Of a stretch of 64,000 nucleotides of DNA, positions 17,954-26,943 are shown piece after piece. The DNA comes from VAZQ01 sp050179645 (GTDB lineage: Bacteria > Pseudomonadota > Alphaproteobacteria > Rhizobiales > Xanthobacteraceae). Within the stretch, counting starts at the first letter, position 1. Every line of letters begins with the position of its first letter. The notes below the pieces were generated by a model that saw nothing but the letters and a program-made list of their open reading frames with translations, did not search any database and had not been told where the DNA came from. Position numbers and translations under genes: made by a program. The stretch spans positions 18,058 through 82,057 of the forward strand of contig JBFXEX010000005.1 of NCBI GenBank assembly GCA_050179645.1, in the 5' to 3' direction.

Positions 17954-17973
17954 ATTTCAACGAGTCTTGAAAT
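17954..17973. promoter_or_regulatory. ArsR operator candidate, distal
   Basis: ATTTCAA-cgagtc-TTGAAAT, a perfect 7-bp inverted repeat with a 6-base spacer. Its centre is 41 bp from the proximal site, about four helical turns, so both would face the same side of the DNA. Lies in the 89-bp interval upstream of arsR. Confidence 0.55.
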
Positions 17974-18001
17974 GTGCGCGCATCCCGCCGCTCCGGCGCG
18001 G

Positions 18002-18586
18002 CTACGCCGGCGAGGCGACGGTGCTGCCGGATTCGTGAATGCCCTTGAGGCGCTCGGCCAGCAGGTGCAGTTCGGTTTCGCGGATGCCCATCTCCTGCAG
18101 CGCCGCGACCGTGGCGATGACGTAGTCGCGGTTGGCGCCCGATCTGCCGTGCCCCTGCCGCACGTGGTGCAATTGCTGATCGAGCGACAATCGCCCGGCA
18201 TATTGGGCGTGGCCGCGGTCGACCACATAGCAGAGCGCCGAAATGCGGCGCTCTGGATCGCCGCGCAACCACACCGAGCGTACGGATTCGCGGTAGACCA
18301 TGGTGGCCTGCTCACGGGCGCGCAGATAGGCGACCGTTTCGGCGCGCTGGCTTGCCGGCACGCGGTACGCCATACCGCGGCAGGCGCCGCCCTGATCAAG
18401 CCCGAGCACCAACCCGGGCCGCTCCGGAGTGCCACGGTGGACGAACGAATACACGCACAGCGCCCGATGGGCGCCGACCAGCCGCGCTTCGACGCGCTCG
18501 ACGAACGCGAAACCCGGCCGCCAGATCAGGGAGCCGTAGCCGAACACCCAGAGATCGCCGGCGGCGGGATCTAAGATCGAATCCAT
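18002..18586 (-). CDS. chaC: ChaC-like gamma-glutamylcyclotransferase
   Basis: 194 residues of the ChaC family, which degrades glutathione to 5-oxoproline and Cys-Gly. The signature FGYGSLIWRPGF opens the domain; YLRAREQATMVYRESVRSVWL carries the acidic catalytic region, and YVVDRGHAQYAG is typical. It lies upstream of arsR on the same strand but 89 bp away across the operators, so it is likely a separate unit. Proximity to arsenic genes (glutathione chemistry) may be coincidental. Confidence 0.88.
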   Translation of the reverse strand: MDSILDPAAGDLWVFGYGSLIWRPGFAFVERVEARLVGAHRALCVYSFVHRGTPERPGLVLGLDQGGACRGMAYRVPASQRAETVAYLRAREQATMVYRESVRSVWLRGDPERRISALCYVVDRGHAQYAGRLSLDQQLHHVRQGHGRSGANRDYVIATVAALQEMGIRETELHLLAERLKGIHESGSTVASPA

Positions 18587-18774
18587 GAGCTGGTGCAGCC
18601 TTATCGGCGAAATTGGTTGGATTGAAGGGGTGCGACAGTGCTGCGGTTTTGCATTCGGAAATGAACGCCGATAAGGCTACGGCGTCCTCCGAAACGCCGC
18701 ATTCGCGGGTTCTTGAGGCGCCCGGGGGAGGTTGACACCAAGGCCACCACTGGGGTGGCATGGGAGCCTCGTTC

Positions 18775-19896
18775 ATGACGAAAGTATTGTACCCCATGTC
18801 TACCACCCGGCGCCGCCGCTGGCCGGTATTCGTTCCGGTCGGGTTGGTCATCATTCTGGCCGGCCTGTGGACCGGCTTCTGGTTTTTCGCCTCGGCCAAG
18901 GCCGAAACCACGCTGGCGGGCTGGCGCGAGCGCGAGGCCAAGTCGGGCCGCATCTACTCCTGCGACAAGCAGACCCTGGGCGGCTATCCGTTCCGCATCG
19001 AGGTGCGATGCACCGACCCGACCGCCGAGATTCGCAGCACCGAGCCGCCGGTCGCGCTGAAGGCCAAGGACCTGCTCGCGGCCGTCCAGGTCTACGCGCC
19101 CAATCTGGTCGTTAGCGAAATCCAGGGGCCGGTGACGATCGGCGAGCCCGGCAAGGCGCCGGCCTTCGTCGCCAACTGGAAACTCGGCCAGTCGAGCGTG
19201 CGGGGCACGCCCGAGGCGCCGGAACGGGTGTCGTTTTCGTTCGAGGCGCCGACGGTCGAACGGGTCGCGGACGGCGGCAACGTCCCGGTCTTCAACGCCG
19301 AGCGCGCCGAACTGCATGGGCGTCTGGCAGGCGGGTCGGTCACCGACAACCCGATCATCGACCTTGCGATGCTGCTGCAAGGCGCATCGGCGCCGGAACT
19401 GCATCCGCTGGCGAAGACGCCGTCCGACGCCGACATCGTCGCGAACCTGCGCGGTCTCAAGGATTTCTCGCCCAAGCCGTGGCCGGACCGCTTCCGCGAA
19501 ATCCAGGCTGCCAACGGCCAGATCGAAATCGTCAAGGCGCGCGTCCAGCAGGATGACGTGATCGCGGTCGGCGCCGGCAAACTTGGCATCTCGCCCAATG
19601 GCGGGCTCAACGGGCAACTCCAGATCACGGTGGTGAACCTCGACAAGGCGCTCAAGAAGCTCGACATCGACCGCATGATGTCCGAGGGTCAGGCGGCGTC
19701 GACCTTCGGTGCGCTCGACAAGATCATGCCCGGCCTCGGCAACCTGGCGCGCCAGAGTGCGCCCAGCCTGGTCGCCTCGCTGGGCAAGCGCACCGTGCTG
19801 GAAGGCAAGCCCGCGGTCGCGCTGCCGCTGAAGTTCGTCGATGGTGCGGTCTATCTCGGGCCGTTCCAGGTCGGCAAAGCGCCGCCGCTGTTCTAA
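18775..19896 (+). CDS. DUF2125-containing membrane-anchored protein
   Basis: About 373 residues: short basic N-terminus, one TM segment (FVPVGLVIILAGLWTGFWFF), then a long presumably periplasmic region of the DUF2125 family (GYPFRIEVRCTDPTAEIR, LKAKDLLAAVQVYAPNLV). Function unknown; the beta-rich repeats recall AsmA/lipid-transfer-like proteins, which is only an impression. ATG 18775 has GGGAG 8 bases upstream; ATG 18760 and 18796 are alternatives. Divergent from chaC. Confidence 0.85.
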   Translation: MTKVLYPMSTTRRRRWPVFVPVGLVIILAGLWTGFWFFASAKAETTLAGWREREAKSGRIYSCDKQTLGGYPFRIEVRCTDPTAEIRSTEPPVALKAKDLLAAVQVYAPNLVVSEIQGPVTIGEPGKAPAFVANWKLGQSSVRGTPEAPERVSFSFEAPTVERVADGGNVPVFNAERAELHGRLAGGSVTDNPIIDLAMLLQGASAPELHPLAKTPSDADIVANLRGLKDFSPKPWPDRFREIQAANGQIEIVKARVQQDDVIAVGAGKLGISPNGGLNGQLQITVVNLDKALKKLDIDRMMSEGQAASTFGALDKIMPGLGNLARQSAPSLVASLGKRTVLEGKPAVALPLKFVDGAVYLGPFQVGKAPPLF

Positions 19897-19966
19897 TAGC
19901 GCGCCGCTTCTAATCCGCCTCGCGATGTCCTAGTTTGCCGTGCCTACAGGACACGGAGAAACCGAC

Positions 19967-20356
19967 ATGGCGAAGTTCACCTGGGACCACATTCACCTGC
20001 GCACCACCGACCCGGAGGCGATGGCCCAGTGGTTCGAGCGCATGCTCGGCGCCGAGGTGGTCCGTACCATGCAGGGCGGCGCGCCGCGCATCGACCTCAA
20101 GCTTGGCGGCGCCAACATTTTCATCGCGCCGGTGAAAGCAGGCGACGGCGTCAATACACCGCCGACGACGCCCTACCGCGGCCTCGACCATTTTGGCCTG
20201 CAGGTCAACGGCATCGACGAAATCGCGGCCGACCTCAAGGCCAAGGGTGTGGAGTTCACGCGTGAGCCGACCACGGTCCGTCCGGGGACGCGAGTGTGCT
20301 TCATCCGTGGGCCGGAAGGCGTGTCGATTGAGTTATTGGATCGCAGCGCCGCTTGA
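19967..20356 (+). CDS. VOC (glyoxalase/bleomycin resistance) superfamily protein
   Basis: 129 residues, single VOC domain: WDHIHLRTTDPEAMAQWFERMLGAEV, FIAPVKAGDG, GLDHFGLQVNGIDE, FIRGPEGVSIELLDR. Metal-ligand positions (His in DHIHL, His in GLDHFG, Glu in SIELL) look intact, so a metal-dependent lyase, isomerase or dioxygenase is possible. ATG 19967 follows GGAG; the longer frame from 19940 lacks a ribosome site. msrB starts 26 bp after its stop. Confidence 0.85.
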   Translation: MAKFTWDHIHLRTTDPEAMAQWFERMLGAEVVRTMQGGAPRIDLKLGGANIFIAPVKAGDGVNTPPTTPYRGLDHFGLQVNGIDEIAADLKAKGVEFTREPTTVRPGTRVCFIRGPEGVSIELLDRSAA

Positions 20357-20382
20357 GACGAAGCGGAAGCGGAGTTTCGGAG

Positions 20383-20784
20383 ATGGAACAGAGGCATTTC
20401 CCCGTCACGCGCACCGATGCCGAATGGCGCAAGCTGCTCACGCCCGAGCAGTACCACATCATGCGCGAGCACGGGACCGAAGCGCCCGGAAGCTGCGCGC
20501 TCAATTACGAAAAGCGTCCCGGTACGTTTGCCTGCGCGGGCTGCGATCAGCCGTTGTTCGTGTCGAAGAAGAAGTTCGAGAGCGGCACCGGCTGGCCGAG
20601 CTTCAACGATCCGGTCGAGGGCTCGGTCGAAACCACGAGCGACAACAGCTACGGAATGATCCGCACCGAGGTGCATTGCAGCCGCTGCGGCAGTCACCTC
20701 GGCCACGTGTTCGACGACGGTCCGCCGCCGACGCACCTGCGCTATTGCATCAACGGCGTCGCGATGAATTTCCAGCCGGAGTGA
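20383..20784 (+). CDS. msrB: Peptide-methionine (R)-S-oxide reductase
   Basis: Reduces methionine-R-sulfoxide in proteins. 133 residues: zinc pairs CAGC and CSRC, TGWPSFNDP, HLGHVFDDGP, and the catalytic Cys in LRYCINGVAMNF. ATG 20383 has GGAG 8 bases upstream; an in-frame TTG at 20353 would overlap the VOC gene. Probably the selenium-free, cytosolic form (Cys at the active position, no signal peptide). Confidence 0.95.
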   Translation: MEQRHFPVTRTDAEWRKLLTPEQYHIMREHGTEAPGSCALNYEKRPGTFACAGCDQPLFVSKKKFESGTGWPSFNDPVEGSVETTSDNSYGMIRTEVHCSRCGSHLGHVFDDGPPPTHLRYCINGVAMNFQPE

Positions 20785-20798
20785 TCACACAACTCCCT

Positions 20799-20830
20799 CC
20801 GTTCGTCCCCGCTTCCGCGGGGACGAACGG
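20799..20830. repeat. REP-like palindrome downstream of msrB
   Basis: Perfect 14-bp stem CCGTTCGTCCCCGC / GCGGGGACGAACGG with loop TTCC, between convergent msrB and tyrC. The same GTCCCCGC/GCGGGGAC core recurs near 53.9 kb and 60.5 kb. It may also act as a bidirectional terminator. Confidence 0.75.
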
Positions 20831-20848
20831 GATAGAGACTCCGCTGAG

Positions 20849-21817
20849 TCACTCCTCCGCCGCGTAGGGCCGCGGCAGCGGCTCGTGCGGCAGGTCGGGG
20901 TGCGGCCGGCCGAAATCCGGTGCGGGCGAATCCTGGCCCATTGCCACGATGCCGCGGCGGATCGCCCGCGTGCGGGTGAAGTGCTCGAACAGCGCGTTGC
21001 CGTCGCCGTTGCGGATCGCGCGCGTCAACAGCGACAAATCCTCGTTGAAGCGGCCGAGCATTTCCAGCACCGCGTCCTTGTTGGCGAGAAACACGTCGCG
21101 CCACATGGTCGGATCGGATGCGGCGATGCGGGTGAAGTCGCGGAAGCCGCCGGCGGAGAACTGTAGAACTTCCGAGCGCGTGACTTGGCCGAGCTCTTCG
21201 GCGGTGCCGACGATCGTGTAAGCGATCAGGTGCGGCAGATGGCTGGTGATGCCGAGCACCAGATCATGGTGCTCGGCCGACATGCTGTCGACATTAGCGC
21301 CGAGCAACCGCCAGAAGGCCGCGAGCCGCTCGACGGCGGCCGGATCGGCGTCTGGCGGCGGCGTCAGGATGCACCAGCGGCCGACGAACAATTCGGCGAA
21401 GCCGGCATCGGGGCCGGAGTGCTCGGTGCCCGCGACCGGATGAGCCGGAATGAAATGCACGCCCTTCGGCAGATGCGGCGCCATGTCCCGCAGCACCGAG
21501 CCCTTCACGGAGCCGACATCGGAGACAGTTGCGCCCGGCTCAAGATGCGGGCCGATCTCGGCTGCGACCGGTCCGCAGGCGCCGACCGGAATGCAAACGA
21601 TGACGAGGTCGGCACCGGCCACCGCAGCGGCGTTGGTCTCCACCACCTGGTCGGCGATGCCGAGTTCAGCCACCCGCCGCCGCGTCGCCGGCGAGCGCGC
21701 AGTGGCGACGATCGAGCCGACCGCGCCCTGTGCCCGCGCGGCGCGCGCGATCGACGACCCGATCAGGCCGACGCCGATCAGCGCGAGGCGATTGAATAGG
21801 GGAGCCGGCGTACTCAC
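20849..21817 (-). CDS. tyrC: Prephenate/arogenate dehydrogenase
   Basis: Oxidative decarboxylation toward tyrosine. 322 residues: Rossmann motif LALIGVGLIGSSIARAARA, then VIVCIPVGACGPV, DVGSVKGSVL, and HPVAGTEHSGPDAGFAELF with the catalytic His. The upstream frame reaches 21937 through a palindromic repeat; the start is GTG 21817, preceded by GGAGGGAGAAC. Third gene of the chorismate mutase-hisC-tyrC group but 181 bp from hisC. Confidence 0.93.
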   Translation of the reverse strand: MSTPAPLFNRLALIGVGLIGSSIARAARAQGAVGSIVATARSPATRRRVAELGIADQVVETNAAAVAGADLVIVCIPVGACGPVAAEIGPHLEPGATVSDVGSVKGSVLRDMAPHLPKGVHFIPAHPVAGTEHSGPDAGFAELFVGRWCILTPPPDADPAAVERLAAFWRLLGANVDSMSAEHHDLVLGITSHLPHLIAYTIVGTAEELGQVTRSEVLQFSAGGFRDFTRIAASDPTMWRDVFLANKDAVLEMLGRFNEDLSLLTRAIRNGDGNALFEHFTRTRAIRRGIVAMGQDSPAPDFGRPHPDLPHEPLPRPYAAEE

Positions 21818-21841
21818 GTTCTCCCTCCACGCACTGGGTCG

Positions 21842-21952
21842 GCTCCCTCCCCCCTTGTGGGGGAGGGTTGGGGAGGGGGGTAGCAGTGATGATTGGCGGA
21901 CGTCCAACAACGACCCCCACCCCCAACCCCTCCCCACAAGTGGGAGGGGAGC
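21842..21952. repeat. Large GC-rich inverted repeat between hisC and tyrC
   Basis: Two near-identical arms of about 41 bases in inverted orientation (21842-21882 and 21911-21952), built of CCCTCCCC / TTGTGGGGAGGG / TTGGGGAGGGGG blocks, separated by 28 bases. Each arm is itself a small hairpin around CTTGTGGG or CACAAGTG. Typical of dispersed intergenic palindromes in Hyphomicrobiales; probably transcribed as part of the aromatic operon. Confidence 0.75.
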
Positions 21953-21998
21953 GCACCACCGCCGTGGCGCGAGGAGCGATTCGCAGCAATGGCTCCCG

Positions 21999-23105
21999 TC
22001 ACTTCGCCTTCCCCAAGAATTCGGCGAGCGACTGCACCATCAGACGGTTGGCCTCCTCGGTACCGACGCTCATGCGCAGTGCGTTCGGCAACTGGTAGGC
22101 TTTGACGCGGCGAGTGATGAGACCGCGCCTGGTCAGGAACGCATCGGTCTCTTCGGCGGTGTGGCCCTTCCGCTCCGGAAAGTGAATCAGGATGAAGTTC
22201 GCGATGCTCGGCGTTACTTCAAGTCCGAGCTTGCGAATTTCGTCGGTCAGCCATGCGAGCCATTTCTCGTTGTGTGCCCGCGCGGTCTCGACATGCTCGG
22301 TGTCGGCGACCGCTGCAATGCCGGCGGCCTGCGCCGGAGCGTTGACGTTGAACGGTCCACGGATGCGGTTGAGCGCGTCGACCACGTGCGCGGGTCCGTA
22401 AAGCCAGCCGAGCCGCAGCGCCGCGAGCCCGTAGATTTTCGAGAACGTCCGGCACATCACGACGTTGTCGGACGTGGCGACCAGTTCGATGCCGGCCTCG
22501 TAGTCGTTGCGCCGGACGTATTCCGCATAGGCGGCATCGAGCACCAGCAGGACGTGTGGCGGCAGGTTCTGGTGCAATCGCTTGACTTCGTCGAACGGCA
22601 CATAAGTGCCGGTCGGGTTGTTGGGATTGGCGAGGAACACCACCTTGGTGCGCGCGGTGACGCGCGCCAGGATCGCGTCGACATCGGCGGTGTAGTTCGT
22701 CTCGGGCGCGACGACCGGCTTGGCGCCCGAGCCAAGCGTCGCGATCGGATAGACCAGGAAACCGTGCGTGGTGTGGATCGCCTCGTCGCCGTCGGCCAGA
22801 TAGGCGTCGGCGATCAGGTTGAGCAGGTCGTCCGAGCCCGCGCCGCAGACGATGCGGTTGGGATCAAGGCCGAAAGCGCGGCCGATGGCGTCGCGAAGTT
22901 CGGCGGACGAGCCCTCCGGATAGTCCTGGAGATGATCGCCAACCGCCTTATAGGCCGCGATGGCTTTCGGGCTCGGCCCCAGCGGCGTCTCGTTCGACGA
23001 CAGCTTGAAGATCTTCGCGACGCCCGGCGCCGTGCTCTTGCCCGGCACATAGGCCTCGATATCGAGCACGCCGGGGCGCGGTTGCGGACGCTTCAGGGCG
23101 GACAT
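21999..23105 (-). CDS. hisC: Histidinol-phosphate / aromatic aminotransferase
   Basis: Fold type I PLP enzyme, 368 residues: SNETPLGPSPKAIAA, VCGAGSDDLLNLIA, NPNNPTGTYVP, DAAYAEYV, and the PLP lysine in FSKIYGLAALRLGW. Annotated as HisC by family, yet it sits between chorismate mutase and prephenate dehydrogenase, so its working substrate may be prephenate, phenylpyruvate or hydroxyphenylpyruvate as well as imidazole-acetol phosphate. Start ATG 23105 has GGAG upstream and leaves a 20-bp gap to the preceding gene. Confidence 0.92.
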   Translation of the reverse strand: MSALKRPQPRPGVLDIEAYVPGKSTAPGVAKIFKLSSNETPLGPSPKAIAAYKAVGDHLQDYPEGSSAELRDAIGRAFGLDPNRIVCGAGSDDLLNLIADAYLADGDEAIHTTHGFLVYPIATLGSGAKPVVAPETNYTADVDAILARVTARTKVVFLANPNNPTGTYVPFDEVKRLHQNLPPHVLLVLDAAYAEYVRRNDYEAGIELVATSDNVVMCRTFSKIYGLAALRLGWLYGPAHVVDALNRIRGPFNVNAPAQAAGIAAVADTEHVETARAHNEKWLAWLTDEIRKLGLEVTPSIANFILIHFPERKGHTAEETDAFLTRRGLITRRVKAYQLPNALRMSVGTEEANRLMVQSLAEFLGKAK

Positions 23106-23125
23106 CTTCTGAACTCCGAAATTGA

Positions 23126-23998
23126 TCACCGGCCGGTGGGCACGGGCCGGTCGCCTTTGGCTGCGACCCTATAGCGGGTGGCATGGCTGCCGACGAGGGC
23201 CGAGGCGCGCACCGATGCGCCCGCCTGCACGAGCGTGTCGACGATCTGGTCGATGTGTCCGCCCTGCGGGACCGATACCAGCAAGGCAGCGCCGTCGAAA
23301 GCGCGGTCCGGAACCGCAACGACCTCGGCGAGTGGACCCAGCGCGTGAGCGGTTGCGGTGTTCCAGCCGGCGACCCGGATGCTCCAGACCTCGACGTCCG
23401 TCACCATGGCGTCGGCTGCGGCGCGCGAGATGACGAACACCGGCGCTGCGGCCGGATGATCGGCGCGGTCGACGAACGGCAGCCGCGCGATGATCTTCGG
23501 TGCGGCATCGAATTCAAGCGCATTCCACCAGGCGCCGCCGCCGGCCGTGGCAAAGGCCGGCACGAGGCCGAGGTCGCCTTTGGAGCCGGACACCGCCGCG
23601 ACCACGCTCGACGCGCCCATATGCGGCACGAACGGCACCGTGAAACCAAAGTGAAAGCGGGCGGAGTCGCGCATGATCGCATCGCCCGCCGACAGGTCGG
23701 CGTGCACCGAAAACGGCGCCTGCACATACGTGAAGGTCGCGATGATCACCCGCCAGATGCTCTCGACCGTGTCGAGCGGCAGGATGCCGTGATGGCGGTC
23801 GACCAGACGGCGCATCATGTCGGCCTCGCGCGCGGGCCGGAACGCGGAGCCGGTTTCCTGGGTCGCCTTGACGGCGATCAGGCGATCGATGATTTCGCCA
23901 CGCTCCATCAGCAGGCGATGAAGCTCCTCATCGATGCGGTCGATGTCCTTGCGCAGTTCGCCGAGCGAGGGTGTGTCGGACTGGGACGATTTCGTCAT
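23126..23998 (-). CDS. Chorismate mutase with extra C-terminal domain
   Basis: 290 residues. Residues about 8-95 are an AroQ-type chorismate mutase (LRKDIDRIDEELHRLLMERGEIIDRLIAVK; ESIWRVIIATF), converting chorismate to prephenate. The remaining 190 residues lack a prephenate dehydratase signature (no clear TRF motif) and include VAAVSGSKGDLGLVPAFA and a C-terminal VPQGGHIDQIVDTLVQAGASV, which looks like a small regulatory fold. The same architecture is seen in other alphaproteobacteria. First gene of the aromatic operon, divergent from metX. Start ATG 23998 chosen over 24025. Confidence 0.88.
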   Translation of the reverse strand: MTKSSQSDTPSLGELRKDIDRIDEELHRLLMERGEIIDRLIAVKATQETGSAFRPAREADMMRRLVDRHHGILPLDTVESIWRVIIATFTYVQAPFSVHADLSAGDAIMRDSARFHFGFTVPFVPHMGASSVVAAVSGSKGDLGLVPAFATAGGGAWWNALEFDAAPKIIARLPFVDRADHPAAAPVFVISRAAADAMVTDVEVWSIRVAGWNTATAHALGPLAEVVAVPDRAFDGAALLVSVPQGGHIDQIVDTLVQAGASVRASALVGSHATRYRVAAKGDRPVPTGR

Positions 23999-24186
23999 GT
24001 CTATGGCCTGGTATCCCGGACGCAATGCGGCGCGACGTGCGGCGTTGCGGACTTCGGGACCGCTGCAAAATCATGGCGTGGAAGGGCCCCGAACAGCGGT
24101 ACATCGCTGCACGTTGGACGGCCTCCGGGGACGCGCCCGCACCAAGCGAAGCCATAGCCCGGCCGCCCGGGAAAGCAAAGAAATCG

Positions 24187-24214
24187 TTGACTCTCGCCCG
24201 AGGGGGCCTATCTA
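24187..24214 (+). promoter_or_regulatory. Sigma-70-type promoter for metX
   Basis: TTGACT (24187-24192), a 16-base spacer and TATCTA (24209-24214), the best -35/-10 match noticed upstream of metX; it would give a leader of about 70 bases. Conserved SAM-II riboswitch elements were sought in the leader and not found. Confidence 0.5.
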
Positions 24215-24292
24215 ACCCCGTTGCGACCGCTCAGATTTTTGCCGGTCGAGATGATCGGCGGCGATTCCGCTTTGCCGGGGCGGGGTTTGTAG

Positions 24293-25486
<1,194 letters not shown>

Positions 25487-25488
25487 CC

Positions 25489-26157
25489 ATGCTCAAGCGG
25501 CTCAAGCGCGATCTCACGATGGCGGAGGCGGTGCGCATGCCGGGCGGCGCGCGCGTCGACTTGATCGCGGTCGCCGGGATGGTAGCGCCCGGCGCCAAGG
25601 TGCTCGACGTCGGCTGCGGTGACGGCGAACTGCTGCGCCTCCTGGAGACCCGCGGCGTCGACGGCCGCGGCATTGAGCTGTCGCGCGAGGGCGTCAATGA
25701 ATGCGTCGCCAAGGGGCTGGCGGTGATCCAGGGCGACGCCGACACCGACCTGTCGGACTATCCCGACGATGCCTTCGACTACGTGATCCTGTCGCAGACG
25801 CTGCAGGCCACGCGGCATCCGCGCGTCGTGCTGGAACACATGCTGCGGATCGGGCGCCACGCCGTCGTGTCGTTTCCGAATTTCGGCCATTGGAAGATCC
25901 GGCTGCAGCTGCTGTTCGGCGGGCACATGCCGCAGACCGACAACCTGCCGTATGCGTGGTGGGATTCGCCCAATATCCACTTCTGCACCATCAAGGATTT
26001 CCGCCAGCTTTGCGAAGTCGCCGGCGTGAAGATGGAGAAAGCGGTGGCGCTCGACGCCTGGGGCCGGGCGCTGCGGTTCAACGCGCCGTGGTGGTTCTGG
26101 AATCTGCTCGGCGAACAGGCGGTGTTCCTGCTCAGCCGCCGCAACGGATCCGGTTGA
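25489..26157 (+). CDS. metW: Methionine biosynthesis protein MetW
   Basis: 222-residue SAM-methyltransferase-like protein (motif I KVLDVGCGDGELLRLLE; ILSQTLQATRHPRVVLEHMLRIG; FPNFGHWKIRLQLLFGGHMP). It partners MetX in methionine synthesis in many proteobacteria and is needed for full MetX activity; its own methyltransferase activity is unproven. Directly downstream of metX. Confidence 0.94.
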   Translation: MLKRLKRDLTMAEAVRMPGGARVDLIAVAGMVAPGAKVLDVGCGDGELLRLLETRGVDGRGIELSREGVNECVAKGLAVIQGDADTDLSDYPDDAFDYVILSQTLQATRHPRVVLEHMLRIGRHAVVSFPNFGHWKIRLQLLFGGHMPQTDNLPYAWWDSPNIHFCTIKDFRQLCEVAGVKMEKAVALDAWGRALRFNAPWWFWNLLGEQAVFLLSRRNGSG

Positions 26158-26256
26158 AAGAATTTTCAATCGCGCCGGTTGCCGATGGCCTGCCGCAAAT
26201 TGAGAAGTGATATGATGAGAATCGGCAACTCTTTGCCGACAGGAGGAGGATTCCCC

Positions 26257-26697
26257 ATGATGAAGTATGCTCTGGCGCTGGCGATATGTCTCAGCGCGGC
26301 ACCGGCCTTCGCGAGCTGCAAGTCCGAAGCGGCCGACAAGAAGCTTGCGGGAGCGGCGCTCAACAGCTTCATGACCAAGTGCGAGAAGGATGCCGCCGCG
26401 GCGTGCGAGGCGGATTCGACAAAGCAGAAGCTCAGCGGCGCCGCCAAGGCCAGCCACGTAACGAAATGCGTCGCCGAGAAGGTCGGCTCCGGCGCGACCC
26501 CGGTTATGATGACGGCGAGTTGCAAGTCCGAAGCGACGGAGAAGAAGCTCGCGGGCGCTGCGCTCACCAGCTTCATGACCAAATGTGAGAAGGACGCCCT
26601 GGCCGCATGTGAGGCGGACTCGACGAAACAAAAACTCCAGGGTGCCGCCAAGGCCAGCCACACGAAAAGGTGTGTCGCCGACAAGGTTGGTACCTAG
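26257..26697 (+). CDS. Secreted PsiF-repeat protein
   Basis: 146 residues: signal peptide MMKYALALAICLSAAPAFA, then four Cys-bounded repeats of about 30-35 residues, each C-x4-x-KL-x-GAA-x3-x6-C (CKSEAADKKLAGAALNSF and CEADSTKQKLSGAAKASH, then the same two again). This is the PsiF repeat, named for an E. coli phosphate-starvation gene of unknown function. The two halves are near duplicates. ATG 26257 follows AGGAGGAGG; an earlier in-frame start at 26179 would bury the signal peptide. Paired Cys suggest disulfides in the periplasm. Confidence 0.85.
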   Translation: MMKYALALAICLSAAPAFASCKSEAADKKLAGAALNSFMTKCEKDAAAACEADSTKQKLSGAAKASHVTKCVAEKVGSGATPVMMTASCKSEATEKKLAGAALTSFMTKCEKDALAACEADSTKQKLQGAAKASHTKRCVADKVGT

Positions 26698-26749
26698 GTA
26701 GTTGCTCGCGCCCTCCGGGTTTTGCTGGCGGGACTGCACTCAATTCATC

Positions 26750-26788
26750 GCAACGCCGCGCGACCGTGTGCGCGGCGTTGCGCGTTTT
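26750..26788 (+). terminator. Rho-independent terminator after the PsiF-repeat gene
   Basis: Perfect 12-bp stem GCAACGCCGCGC / GCGCGGCGTTGC (26750-26761, 26770-26781) with an 8-base loop, followed by GCGTTTT. The best factor-independent terminator found in the window. Confidence 0.85.
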
Positions 26789-26943
26789 CCGCTGTCAGAG
26801 CCGCCGTTGCCGCACTCTTTTAACGAGTTCCGTGCTAGCCATTTCGGTCGGCCTGCCTTCGGGGAGAACAAAAGCAGGACTCCAATTAGGGGCGGCGGCA
26901 GTCTATTTTGACTTGAGTAACGGTATTTCAGCGGAGTAGCGCC

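Noticed and set aside
24215..24292. Possible SAM-II riboswitch in the metX leader
   Set aside because: The leader has GACCG...CGGTC pairing and GATTTTT, but the conserved second half of SAM-II (the GUGAUAAA and GCUAAAAAGG-type elements) is absent and spacing is wrong.
26257..26697. Tandem DNA repeat that could look like a small CRISPR
   Set aside because: The repeats are coding (PsiF motifs), about 100 bases each, diverged at the DNA level, with no uniform spacers or cas genes.
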